46,943 nt of DNA, from positions 1 to 46,943 of IMG/VR virus record IMGVR_UViG_3300042890_001557; one strand, given 5' to 3'. A program made the position numbers and the translations under genes. The notes under the pieces are model-generated. The model was given only the letters and a program-made list of their open reading frames with translations, was not told where the DNA came from and searched no databases. This DNA comes from a virus. Each line of letters opens with the position of its first letter. Position 1 is the first letter of the stretch. Shown in pieces: positions 7,935 through 13,998 of the stretch.

Positions 7935-8401
7935 GCGTAAAGGAGAAAGGAGGTAACAACAAGGGTTTCAATGACAGAGACCTCCAGAAGATGATGGCGG
8001 CTGTCGGGTGGAAGCCCGGCTACGCGTGGTGTGCATTCTTTGTCCGGGCTATCCTGGACGAGTGCGGCATCCCAAACAACATTACTGGGTGGTCTCCGTC
8101 TGCTTATAACACAAAGGATGTAATCTTTACAGATGGGAGATTTTATCAAAGCTTTCGTGATGGCGATGTCCTTGTTGCCACATACACATACTCAAACTTC
8201 AAAAGGTCAAGATACAAGGGAATCGGACACACCGGGATCGTAGACCGCATTGGAGAGTATTCGGTAAGGGTTATCGAGGGGAATACTAACGAACAAGGAA
8301 TGCGTGACAGTCGGTCACGGGATGGGGTCTACGTCAAGATCCGTCCATTGTCTAAGAACACCCACATAACAAGGTGGAAGAAGTCCTCAAGGTTTCGATA
8401 A
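7817..8401 (+). CDS. Secreted peptidoglycan hydrolase (endolysin), CHAP/NlpC-P60-like
   Basis: A 194-residue protein. Residues 1-24 form a signal peptide (basic start, hydrophobic core, LVA before the predicted cleavage). The catalytic domain shows the Cys nucleophile in YAWCAFFV (Cys72), the His in GIGHTGIV (His138) and a polar residue in EGNTN (Asn156), the order found in CHAP/NlpC-P60 cysteine amidases and peptidases. The C-terminus is basic. Export by a signal peptide would place it in the periplasm, with the upstream membrane protein controlling timing. The 118-base out-of-frame overlap with that gene is unusual. Its stop codon runs into the terminator at 8401. Confidence 0.75.
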   Translation: MAKNRFIPCCLLWITLILPSNLVADNDGYCVRATAASFVGVKEKGGNNKGFNDRDLQKMMAAVGWKPGYAWCAFFVRAILDECGIPNNITGWSPSAYNTKDVIFTDGRFYQSFRDGDVLVATYTYSNFKRSRYKGIGHTGIVDRIGEYSVRVIEGNTNEQGMRDSRSRDGVYVKIRPLSKNTHITRWKKSSRFR

Positions 8402-8427
8402 AAAAAAGGCCACCCCGTTGGATGGCC
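8401..8427 (-). terminator. Terminator between convergent lysis genes
   Basis: GGCCA and TGGCC form a stem around a 10-base loop; on the - strand it is followed by seven T. It ends the leftward transcript that carries the spanin-like genes. In the rightward direction the tail is only CTCTTT, so termination there would be weak. Confidence 0.7.
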
Positions 8428-8463
8428 CTCTTTCAACAATAAACAACTATAACAACTATAACA

Positions 8464-8880
8464 CTAGAACACAAAAAAATATAACGTCGTGGCGGAAGTA
8501 ACAATCGTTGCACACTTCCAGAATATCTTTCTCCTTCTCTCCTTCTTCATCTCCTGCTTCATGTCAAGGTATTGAGTCTTTAGGAACCTAATCTCTGCGA
8601 TCTGATTCTGACGAACCTCGTTGCAAAGGTCGTTATTTTCTATAGCCAAGTCAAGGGCTATTTGGGCAGCCTCTAGCTGGTCCTTCATCTGCTGTATACG
8701 CATCGAACGTGACTCTATGGTCATCTTGTTCTGCCGGATGGTCTCAGCGGCTGCTGATACGATCTCTTGTGCCTCTCTTGGGAGCTGTGGAATCTCACTC
8801 GGCTGGCTGTAGACGGCCTGAGCGATACTCATTAAGAAGATAATTCCAAGAGAGCGTGTAAAGTTTTTGTAGCGTGTCAT
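8464..8880 (-). CDS. Signal-bearing coiled-coil protein with C-terminal membrane helix, spanin-like partner
   Basis: A 138-residue protein. Residues 1-25 form a signal sequence (SLGIIFLMSIAQAVYSQ). Residues 35-115 are a long charged coiled coil, then a basic patch (KKERRRKIFWK) and a short hydrophobic C-terminal helix ending YFFVF. The start lies 86 bases inside the end of the upstream gene in another frame, as in Rz/Rz1-type spanin pairs. Together with the neighbouring endolysin this suggests a protein that bridges the periplasm during lysis. There is no lipobox, so it is not a classical outer-membrane lipoprotein spanin. Confidence 0.6.
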   Translation of the reverse strand: MTRYKNFTRSLGIIFLMSIAQAVYSQPSEIPQLPREAQEIVSAAAETIRQNKMTIESRSMRIQQMKDQLEAAQIALDLAIENNDLCNEVRQNQIAEIRFLKTQYLDMKQEMKKERRRKIFWKCATIVTSATTLYFFVF

Positions 8881-9193
8881 TTGGCATTTTGGGTATTCGT
8901 GAAATCAATATCTTAGACTTGGCTATCTGCTCCTGCTCTATGACGAACTGCTTCTCGTCCTGTACAAGCAGGGAGTCGATGGCGGCCTTGGTTTCCTGTA
9001 CGATGATGATGTTCTGGTCCATCTTGGCCTCGTACTTTTCGGTTATCTCATGCAGCCTGTCTATGGCCACGGCCTCGTTCTCGGAGCTTTCCTTCAGACC
9101 TCCCATGTGGAAGACTAGAAAGAACACCCCGCAGAGGATGACCACGCTTAGCGCGAGGATGATGAGGGTATAAATGTTTTTGGTCTTGTTCAT
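8795..9193 (-). CDS. Inner-membrane anchored coiled-coil protein, candidate i-spanin
   Basis: Start chosen at ATG 9193 (MNKTKNIYTL); the frame extends upstream only through a TTG. The 132-residue protein has one N-terminal membrane helix (about residues 6-28) and a periplasmic coiled coil rich in Glu, Gln and Lys, with a C-terminal aromatic segment. This is the topology of an inner-membrane spanin. Its end overlaps the next gene by 86 bases. The gene pair faces the endolysin across a shared terminator. Function is inferred from architecture only. Confidence 0.6.
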   Translation of the reverse strand: MNKTKNIYTLIILALSVVILCGVFFLVFHMGGLKESSENEAVAIDRLHEITEKYEAKMDQNIIIVQETKAAIDSLLVQDEKQFVIEQEQIAKSKILISRIPKMPNDTLQKLYTLSWNYLLNEYRSGRLQPAE

Positions 9194-9241
9194 GCTATTC
9201 AAAGTTAGCGTATCCCAGGTCTTCCCAGGTGGGTGGGTCAA

Positions 9242-9856
9242 TCATTTTATTCTCTTATTTAGTTTTCTAGCAGGTGTGTGTATCGCTTTATACGGATCCC
9301 ATCCCCTTTTTATTCTGTGGTATATCGTAGCAAATTCCACTTCAATCTTCAACCTATCAACTAACATCCTTAGCGACTCCTTCTTTCCTTCATACTGCAC
9401 ATACATGGTGTTTCTCCTGTTATTGCAGTTGGTTTTGCTGTCTACAAATCTACAATTTTCTGGGGAATATCCCAAGTAATTATCTATTCGGTCTATCTGC
9501 AAGCCATGTTTGTATCCGTTTGCAATAGCCCATGACTTAAATGCTTGAAAGGAATCAAGCCACTCCTTACAAACAGCTATACCCCGGTCATAGTATATGT
9601 GTTTCTCGTGGTGATTGGGTTTGCACCTTGTTCTAATTGAGTTCCATACAGTATATAGTTTTGTGTTGCTTTCACCATGCACGTCCTTCCCTAAACATCC
9701 ACAAGACTTTATCCTTCCCCTGAACAGGTGAACTTTTCGAATCACCTTTTCTTTCCCGCAATCGCACCGACATAAAAAGGCTTTATTCTTTTGGCCGCAC
9801 GGCAGCACAATGTCCGAAACCTTTTCAATGATCGTCAACATTCCATATTTGTCCAT
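9242..9856 (-). CDS. Free-standing HNH homing-type endonuclease with zinc ribbon
   Basis: A 204-residue protein. The N-terminus has two Cys groups, CRCDC (29-33) and SCGC (51-54), that bind zinc in this family. Then comes the typical stretch LYTVWNSIRTRC, YDRGIAVCKEW, LQIDRIDN (119-126) and SPENCRFVDS, the HNH-type catalytic region known from phage-encoded homing nucleases, and a C-terminal DNA-binding-like part. The gene has its own promoter (9874-9904), is more AT-rich than its neighbours, and interrupts an otherwise coherent block, all signs of a mobile gene. It would cut a related phage genome lacking it. Confidence 0.8.
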   Translation of the reverse strand: MDKYGMLTIIEKVSDIVLPCGQKNKAFLCRCDCGKEKVIRKVHLFRGRIKSCGCLGKDVHGESNTKLYTVWNSIRTRCKPNHHEKHIYYDRGIAVCKEWLDSFQAFKSWAIANGYKHGLQIDRIDNYLGYSPENCRFVDSKTNCNNRRNTMYVQYEGKKESLRMLVDRLKIEVEFATIYHRIKRGWDPYKAIHTPARKLNKRIK

Positions 9857-9873
9857 ATTGCAATTTGTTTTTG

Positions 9874-9904
9874 CAAATATAACAAACTTCAGTTACCGAA
9901 GCAA
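9874..9904 (-). promoter_or_regulatory. Promoter of the HNH gene
   Basis: On the - strand: TTG (9902-9904), about 20 bases, TATATTTG (9874-9881), then 17 bases to the ATG at 9856. Confidence 0.6.
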
Positions 9905-9908
9905 TATA

Positions 9909-9932
9909 AAGTCGTTTTTTTATCAACGACTT
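9909..9932. repeat. Perfect 8-bp inverted repeat between divergent nuclease genes
   Basis: AAGTCGTT and AACGACTT are perfect complements around TTTTTATC. The element sits immediately upstream of the HNH promoter and 30 bases before the rightward nuclease gene, so it could be an operator serving both directions or a small hairpin in the rightward mRNA leader. Confidence 0.5.
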
Positions 9933-9961
9933 GGTTTACCTTTGATGCAAGATATATCAAT

Positions 9962-10477
9962 ATGCCAAGACGAAACGCAAGAACCCGATTTGACACTGTA
10001 AGAAAGGCTGGCCCGAAGAAGGGGAGCCGCGGAAAGATAAAAGCCACGCAAAAGATGGTTGATGGGATACAGTTCAAGTCGATGCTAGAGGTTTTCACGT
10101 ACCGCAAACTGCTTGAGTTTGAGCTTCGTTTCGAATATGAAAAGAAGAAGTTTGTTATCATGCAAGGGTTTGAATATCCAGAGTGTTCTTGGCAGGACAC
10201 CCCTAGTGCAGGTTATCAAGACAAAGGGTATAGTAAGGTCAGAGACATTACATACACCCCAGACTTCATTGGTTACGATTCAAAGGGGAATATTAAGTGG
10301 GTTATTGAGTGCAAGGGCTTTGCTAACGAGCGCTTCCCCAATACATGGAAGCTATTTAAGAAAACTCTTGTAGATCAAGGCGCCGCTGTTCCGCTGTACC
10401 TCCCTAAGAACCAAAAACAAGTGCTAGAATCTATCGAAAAAATACTTCTGTTAGGCGAGCCACCCCTTCTCTCTTGA
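9962..10477 (+). CDS. PD-(D/E)XK endonuclease of the DUF1064 / junction-resolvase-like type
   Basis: Start placed at ATG 9962 (MPRRNARTRF), because the sequence upstream holds the HNH promoter region on the other strand. The 171-residue protein has a basic N-terminus, then VDGIQFKSMLE (Glu43), TYTPDFIGYD (Asp101) and WVIECKG (Glu116, Lys118). This is the E...D...ExK metal-binding arrangement of PD-(D/E)XK nucleases and matches the DUF1064 pattern 'DG..F.S..E...DF...E.KG'. It is the only rightward gene in this part of the leftward block and converges with the NinG-like gene, overlapping it by 27 bases. Likely processes branched DNA during replication or packaging. Confidence 0.75.
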   Translation: MPRRNARTRFDTVRKAGPKKGSRGKIKATQKMVDGIQFKSMLEVFTYRKLLEFELRFEYEKKKFVIMQGFEYPECSWQDTPSAGYQDKGYSKVRDITYTPDFIGYDSKGNIKWVIECKGFANERFPNTWKLFKKTLVDQGAAVPLYLPKNQKQVLESIEKILLLGEPPLLS

Positions 10478-10825
10478 TTCTTTGGGGTGTGTTTCGACGT
10501 ACTGATGACAATTCCTGCACAGAGCCATCCAAGTTTTGACGTTTAGATAGTTTTCTCCGCGCCGGTGGACGTGGTGTACATCTGTTGCTCGTAAGAAGCA
10601 GCCTGGAAGATTTAGTTTGCAGTGAGGATGGTTGGTCAGGAATACATCTCGAAGGGCGTAGTAAGCCTTGTCGTCTTTCTTTTTCTTCTCGCTTACTTTA
10701 TTAATCTTGTTCTTTACCCCGTATTCAATCTTACACTCGATGTTCTCACACGTTGCCTGCATCGTGCTGTACTTAGGGATAAACTCCTGCCTACAGATCC
10801 TGCACTTCTTATTCCTCGCCTTCAT
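10451..10825 (-). CDS. NinG-like HNH recombination protein
   Basis: A 124-residue protein. The N-terminus has a zinc site C8-x2-C11 ... C26-x4-C31, a lysine-rich linker follows, and the C-terminal half has C69, C76, ATDVHHVHRRG (80-90) and CRNCH (103-107). The order zinc ribbon, linker, ATDVHH, CRxCH is that of lambda NinG and related HNH proteins implicated in recombination. The 3' end overlaps the convergent nuclease gene by 27 bases. A NinB-like gene occurs about 2 kb upstream in the same block, which supports a recombination module. Confidence 0.7.
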   Translation of the reverse strand: MKARNKKCRICRQEFIPKYSTMQATCENIECKIEYGVKNKINKVSEKKKKDDKAYYALRDVFLTNHPHCKLNLPGCFLRATDVHHVHRRGENYLNVKTWMALCRNCHQYVETHPKESREKGWLA

Positions 10826-10833
10826 ATACTATC

Positions 10834-11109
10834 TTATTTTTCGGCAGGTTTCCACTCTGCCTGTTCTTTAGCCAGGTTTGCCTTGACGGTTTCTTCGAGT
10901 ATCGTTGTGTAGAACTCGCCATACTTCTCGTCGTCGATGTGTTGTTTGAATTGCTCATAGTCTGCCTGTACGGCAAAGGTAGTCGATCCGTTCGTTGTAC
11001 GCAACACCGTGAAGTTCCAAAGTTTATTTTCTACACCGGGGAACGACATGGTTATGGTTCCGCTAAAGTGTTCCACCTTCTTAGATGGCTTGTCAGAGAT
11101 TTTAATCAT
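10834..11109 (-). CDS. Small unknown acidic protein
   Basis: A 91-residue protein with a beta-rich first half (SGTITMSFPGVENKLWNFTVLRTT) and a helical, Lys/Glu-rich tail ending EWKPAEK. It overlaps the previous gene by 8 bases and precedes the NinG-like gene closely, so it belongs to the same operon. No recognised motif. Confidence 0.6.
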   Translation of the reverse strand: MIKISDKPSKKVEHFSGTITMSFPGVENKLWNFTVLRTTNGSTTFAVQADYEQFKQHIDDEKYGEFYTTILEETVKANLAKEQAEWKPAEK

Positions 11110-11560
11110 AGTTTTTAAAGTGTTTGTTGAAAAAGTATTTCGGTATATCAGAATGACTTAGTTGTACCCTCTCGGCGTTGCCTCCGGTTGCCTTTATTCT
11201 TTCGGCCATAGGGACAAGGGACTTGTTTATGTTTCCCCATACCGATGGGTTGTATACGATGGCCGTGTTGCTGTATGTACCATTTAGGAAGGATGGCCTT
11301 GTCGATGGGTCTATCAGCCCCACAAACGCGTATCTGCTGTCGTAGTTCTTTAGCACGTCTATACCACCCGCGCTGAATCCCACAAGGGCTGTTGTTTGGT
11401 AGTCAACATCCGGATCAACCACGGCTAGTGGCGTTCCGTATGGCACAATAAATATCTCATACCTTGACCACATCCAATCGGGAACCTGCTTCTTCATCCA
11501 AGTAGGCGTGGCGTAGTGCATGCCGCACCATATGACTATGGTACACAGCAGGGGGTTCAC
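11102..11560 (-). CDS. Alpha/beta-hydrolase-like protein (compact)
   Basis: A 152-residue protein starting with GTG, in a GTGA overlap with the preceding stop. After a hydrophobic start it has a strand (YEIFIVPYGT), the nucleophile elbow LVGFSAGG (GxSxG at 61-65, Ser63), a possible acid in LIDPSTRP (Asp84) and a late His in LSHSDIP (His136). Ser-Asp-His in this order is the catalytic triad of alpha/beta hydrolases. The protein is much shorter than the usual 200 or more residues, so it would be a minimal or decayed fold. Substrate unknown; a surface esterase or superinfection role is possible but speculative. Confidence 0.55.
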   Translation of the reverse strand: MNPLLCTIVIWCGMHYATPTWMKKQVPDWMWSRYEIFIVPYGTPLAVVDPDVDYQTTALVGFSAGGIDVLKNYDSRYAFVGLIDPSTRPSFLNGTYSNTAIVYNPSVWGNINKSLVPMAERIKATGGNAERVQLSHSDIPKYFFNKHFKNYD

Positions 11561-11775
11561 AGCTTGATGTTGTAGTTATTGATGATTTCGTAGAATTGTT
11601 CGTATACCTCGTTATACGCCTCCCACTGTTTCTCGTCATGGGTGTCGTACTTGACCTTGCCCCTGAGGTATTGTCGGATTCCGTCTAATGCAATCCTCAT
11701 GTCGAGGGCTTTAACTGCGAGGTCGAAGTCAGACTGATCTTCCGGCAAATTGAATTCAAGTATTGCTTTACTCAT
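11557..11775 (-). CDS. Small conserved-looking phage protein
   Basis: A 72-residue acidic helical protein (MSKAILEFNLPEDQSDFDLAVKALD...). The pattern 'EFNLPED...DF..A.KA..M..AL......LR...KY' recurs in small proteins of many tailed phages, function unknown. It overlaps the gene before by 4 bases and the gene after by GTGA, so it is translationally coupled. Confidence 0.65.
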   Translation of the reverse strand: MSKAILEFNLPEDQSDFDLAVKALDMRIALDGIRQYLRGKVKYDTHDEKQWEAYNEVYEQFYEIINNYNIKL

Positions 11776-12047
11776 TTGTTTTTCTTGTATTTGCTAAAGC
11801 TAAAGAAATCCTTTAGGTCAGCTATCATGGTTTTACGCTTCTCGTACATTGTTTCGTAATAGGTGCTACCAGCAGGGCAGTTCGGCATATATGCATCGAA
11901 GTTAGTACCCGAATTGAACGCGCCCTCAATCTGTTCGCGTTCCATTGCCTTGGCCTTTCTGATCAGCTCTGGTCTGATAAACGTGGAGTTTAGGCAGTCG
12001 CTGTTGACTTGTTCAACTAGCCATTCTACTGCTGTCTGTTCATTCAT
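11772..12047 (-). CDS. Small unknown helical protein
   Basis: A 91-residue protein opening MNEQTAVEWLVEQV, followed by KAKAMEREQIEGAFNSG, a pattern often seen in short proteins of phages of Bacteroidota. Tyr- and Lys-rich C-terminus. It couples to the next gene by a 4-base overlap. Function unknown. Confidence 0.65.
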   Translation of the reverse strand: MNEQTAVEWLVEQVNSDCLNSTFIRPELIRKAKAMEREQIEGAFNSGTNFDAYMPNCPAGSTYYETMYEKRKTMIADLKDFFSFSKYKKNK

Positions 12048-12060
12048 TTGTCAAATCAGT

Positions 12061-12294
12061 TTAGTTGATGATTGATATCAAGAACCCGATTATCCCCCCG
12101 GCCTGGGTCGCCATGATGTCTCCATAGCTGAACCTCTTGCCGTTGTAGTTGTCATACAGCTCCTTTGCTACCGCTGCGGTAAACACGGCGATAAGGGAGA
12201 ATACAGGCGTGATCAGTATGGAAGATAGTCCATAGATTACTACGCCGTAGATGGCGTGGTTCGCCTTGTCTTTTTCAAACATTGGTAAATTCAT
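12061..12294 (-). CDS. Small two-helix membrane protein, YfiM/DUF2279-like
   Basis: Start chosen at ATG 12294 (MNLPMFEKDKANH), because a TATCTTTG -7 box ends only 4 bases upstream and the longer reading would begin inside regulatory sequence. The 77-residue protein has DKANHAIYG, two hydrophobic segments, KELYDNYNG and a final D-x-x-A-T-Q-x-G-G motif, matching the 'DKxNHxxxG ... KExxD ... DxxAxxxG' pattern of DUF2279/YfiM-type phage proteins. Membrane located. Possible lysis or exclusion accessory; function unknown. Confidence 0.65.
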   Translation of the reverse strand: MNLPMFEKDKANHAIYGVVIYGLSSILITPVFSLIAVFTAAVAKELYDNYNGKRFSYGDIMATQAGGIIGFLISIIN

Positions 12295-12298
12295 TTTA

Positions 12299-12329
12299 CA
12301 AAGATAACTTATGTGTTGTTTTAATGCAA
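12299..12329 (-). promoter_or_regulatory. Promoter giving a nearly leaderless mRNA
   Basis: On the - strand: TTG (12327-12329), 20 bases, TATCTTTG (12299-12306), then TAAA and the ATG at 12294. Transcription should begin at or next to the start codon. Confidence 0.6.
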
Positions 12330-12337
12330 TTATTTTT

Positions 12338-12370
12338 TTTGACTTTGGTGTTGTGGCCACCATATTTTTG
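12338..12370 (+). promoter_or_regulatory. Rightward promoter candidate for structured RNA
   Basis: TTTG (12338-12341), 21 bases, TATTTTTG (12363-12370). It is divergent from the promoter at 12299-12329 and points into a gene-free region that holds two structured segments. Confidence 0.45.
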
Positions 12371-12376
12371 CTTCAT

Positions 12377-12477
12377 AATCCTTGTCTTTCGGTGTGTAGA
12401 GAGCAGCGAAAGGCTAAGGAAGAAGGAATAAACCCCTTTGCCCAAGCCCTGGTCTCTCTACACGGGGCTTTTTTTTT
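12377..12477 (+). ncRNA. Candidate ~100-nt structured RNA with pseudoknot potential and terminator
   Basis: A perfect 10-bp stem joins GTGTAGAGAG (12394-12403) to CTCTCTACAC (12454-12463). A second 6-bp stem joins AAGCCC (12444-12449) to GGGCTT (12465-12470), directly followed by a run of T. The two stems interleave, giving an H-type pseudoknot with 40-, 4- and 1-base connectors, or a switch between terminator and alternative fold. A promoter-like box lies just upstream and no convincing gene overlaps on either strand. Confidence 0.5.
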
Positions 12478-12605
12478 ACCCGTTCCCCACCCATCCGAAT
12501 CAGCCCTGTCGGTGCAAGAGGCAAACTTCATACGCGAGTATGTTGGATCGGGTAGCTGCCCCTTTGTGGGGCGGGGTAGTTTGTTTTTCACGGGGGGAGG
12601 CTTTT
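12478..12605 (+). other. Second gene-free structured segment
   Basis: It can fold as a domain closed by ACCCATCC (12489-12496) with GGATCGGGT (12545-12553, one bulged C), containing a perfect CATAC/GTATG hairpin with a GCGA (GNRA) tetraloop at 12529-12542, followed by a GCCCC/GGGGC hairpin at 12558-12571 and a T-rich stretch. The short frames here look non-coding. Together with the previous entry it fills the gap 12300-12618. Confidence 0.35.
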
Positions 12606-12618
12606 TCTTTTCTTCTCT

Positions 12619-13020
12619 TTAGGTTTCTTCTTGACTTGTTTCTTTTCTCTGTCTTTTCTTTTGAATGAGTCTCATAAGCCAGACATGGAAGATAACCGGT
12701 AAGATTACACAGAAGATTACAGAAGACGCAACGTAGCCTACCCCCAGCGGCTTGAACAGGTACAGGAAATATACACACGCCATGAACAGCGTGTCACACA
12801 GCTCGCTGACGTTGCCGCTGATCAACACCGTGGCAACCACGACCGTTGCGTATGACGCCTTGAGCACGTGTGTCCGGTATGCCCTGTCTACCATCCATGC
12901 CCATACCATTGGGACTATCACGAAGTACACTAGGATGTTTGCCTCGTTGTAGCTTATCCCTAAAAAGTTGGCCATCTTTACGAGGCCGTATGCTGTCGCA
13001 CTAAATGTTTCCTGTATCAT
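12619..13020 (-). CDS. Four-helix membrane protein
   Basis: A 133-residue protein with about four hydrophobic segments (near residues 25-45, 55-70, 75-95 and 98-118) and a strongly basic C-terminus ending QKKRQRKETSQEET. The N-terminus includes FLGISYNEANILVYFVIVP, a sequence type I associate with small membrane proteins in phages of Bacteroidota. It overlaps the previous gene by 4 bases. A holin or exclusion role is possible; nothing in the sequence decides. Confidence 0.65.
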   Translation of the reverse strand: MIQETFSATAYGLVKMANFLGISYNEANILVYFVIVPMVWAWMVDRAYRTHVLKASYATVVVATVLISGNVSELCDTLFMACVYFLYLFKPLGVGYVASSVIFCVILPVIFHVWLMRLIQKKRQRKETSQEET

Positions 13021-13451
13021 GTTATTTCAAGTTGTTCGTTTGGGTCGGGGATGTATATGTCTAGCGTCTCGGCAGCGAACTGCTTGACGTGTTCGACGTA
13101 TTCCATAAACTCTTCCGTGGCAAGCTCCGACGTCTTGCGTGGAATCTTCATCACCTCTCCGGAGGTGGGGTCAGTAAACTCCGTGTATAGAAACCTTCCC
13201 TTGAGGAACTCATGCGTGAGGTCTCGGTCGACGTCGTGTCCAAGCTCGCGTAGTCTCTGCGATATCATGGCCACGACCACGCCCCAATAGTACGCGTTCT
13301 GCACGTCTGACCGGAAACGCTTCTTCAGTTTAACTTCGACGGTCACAGCCAAGTCCGTATCACGGGACATAGCCCTGACGTCCTCTTCGAAGAGGGGGCG
13401 GTTGTAGATCCGCAACGCCCCCTGTGGTGTGATCACTGCGCTGTGCTTCAT
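13017..13451 (-). CDS. NinB-like recombination protein
   Basis: Start set at ATG 13451 (MKHSAVITPQG), which overlaps the previous stop as ATGA and has GGAGG a few bases upstream, a rare Shine-Dalgarno-like site here. The 144-residue protein shows the family pattern: RFRSDVQNAYYWGVVV, then HEFLKGRFL, KTSELATEEFMEYVEHV and a C-terminal IYIPDP. This matches NinB/Orf-type recombination mediators of lambda-like phages ('R.S..QNAYYWG...H..LK...T..L...EF..Y...IP.P'). It would help recombinase loading or replace RecFOR. Confidence 0.75.
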   Translation of the reverse strand: MKHSAVITPQGALRIYNRPLFEEDVRAMSRDTDLAVTVEVKLKKRFRSDVQNAYYWGVVVAMISQRLRELGHDVDRDLTHEFLKGRFLYTEFTDPTSGEVMKIPRKTSELATEEFMEYVEHVKQFAAETLDIYIPDPNEQLEIT

Positions 13452-13681
13452 TGTATCCTCCACACTCTGACTCCGGTATCGAATACTTGAGTCTTGAATT
13501 TGTATTTGTCATTCTTTTTGCAGAACATACAAGCAGCTGCTGATATTTTCTTGCGTACAGGTTCGGGGTCTGCATCAGTAATGAAGAACGAGTCGCCTAC
13601 TACCATGTCTCTGAATGGGTACTTGCCTGACCTTGTGGTTTGCTTGGGTGCTGGCACATTCTTTTCGATTTGAATTTTCAT
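13448..13681 (-). CDS. Small phage protein with RxWR ending
   Basis: A 77-residue basic protein with SGKYPFRDMVVGDSFF in the first half and a C-terminal VRVWRI. The pattern 'YPF..M.VGDSF ... KF.T......VRVWR' is common in small phage proteins of unknown function. It contains one CMFCKK pair. Start overlaps the preceding stop (4 bases) and stop overlaps the NinB-like start (ATGA). Confidence 0.7.
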   Translation of the reverse strand: MKIQIEKNVPAPKQTTRSGKYPFRDMVVGDSFFITDADPEPVRKKISAAACMFCKKNDKYKFKTQVFDTGVRVWRIQ

Positions 13682-13998
13682 TTGGTTGGTGTATTAAAAT
13701 AATTATTGGTTACTAAATAATCGTACAGGCTGTCGAGGTCTTGGCATATCTCGTTCTTATGTTCGTCATGCGCCTTCATGTCCTCCCTGAGCTCGTACAG
13801 GTATGCCTTCTCGTACATGAACCATGCGAACCAATCGTATCCTTCTTTGGTCAGAACCGACTCCCACAGGTGCGTGGTGACGTAGTATTCGGAATCCATG
13901 AACTCGTTGAGGTCGATGCCCATCTTATATGCATTGCTGACATTGTTCGACGTCTCCTTCATGCGCTCACACGCTTTCTTGAATGCTATCTTTTTCAT
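13678..13998 (-). CDS. Unknown acidic helical protein
   Basis: A 106-residue protein, basic at the start (MKKIAFKKACERMKE) and acidic and aromatic afterwards (GYDWFAWFMYEKAYLYELRED). No metal-binding or enzyme motif. It is coupled on both sides by 4-base overlaps, between the exonuclease-like gene and the small RxWR protein, so it probably acts in the same DNA-handling module. Confidence 0.6.
   Translation of the reverse strand: MKKIAFKKACERMKETSNNVSNAYKMGIDLNEFMDSEYYVTTHLWESVLTKEGYDWFAWFMYEKAYLYELREDMKAHDEHKNEICQDLDSLYDYLVTNNYFNTPTK

Noticed and set aside
9791-9961. N-terminal extension of the DUF1064-like nuclease
   Set aside because: The extension crosses the HNH gene start, its promoter and the palindrome, and reads as random sequence; ATG 9962 begins a typical basic N-terminus.
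12311-12622. 103-codon + strand frame in the 12.3-12.6 kb gap
   Set aside because: It runs through two terminator-like hairpins and homopolymer runs, with a product lacking any protein-like pattern; structured RNA is a better reading. The - strand frame 12373-12591 is rejected for the same reason.
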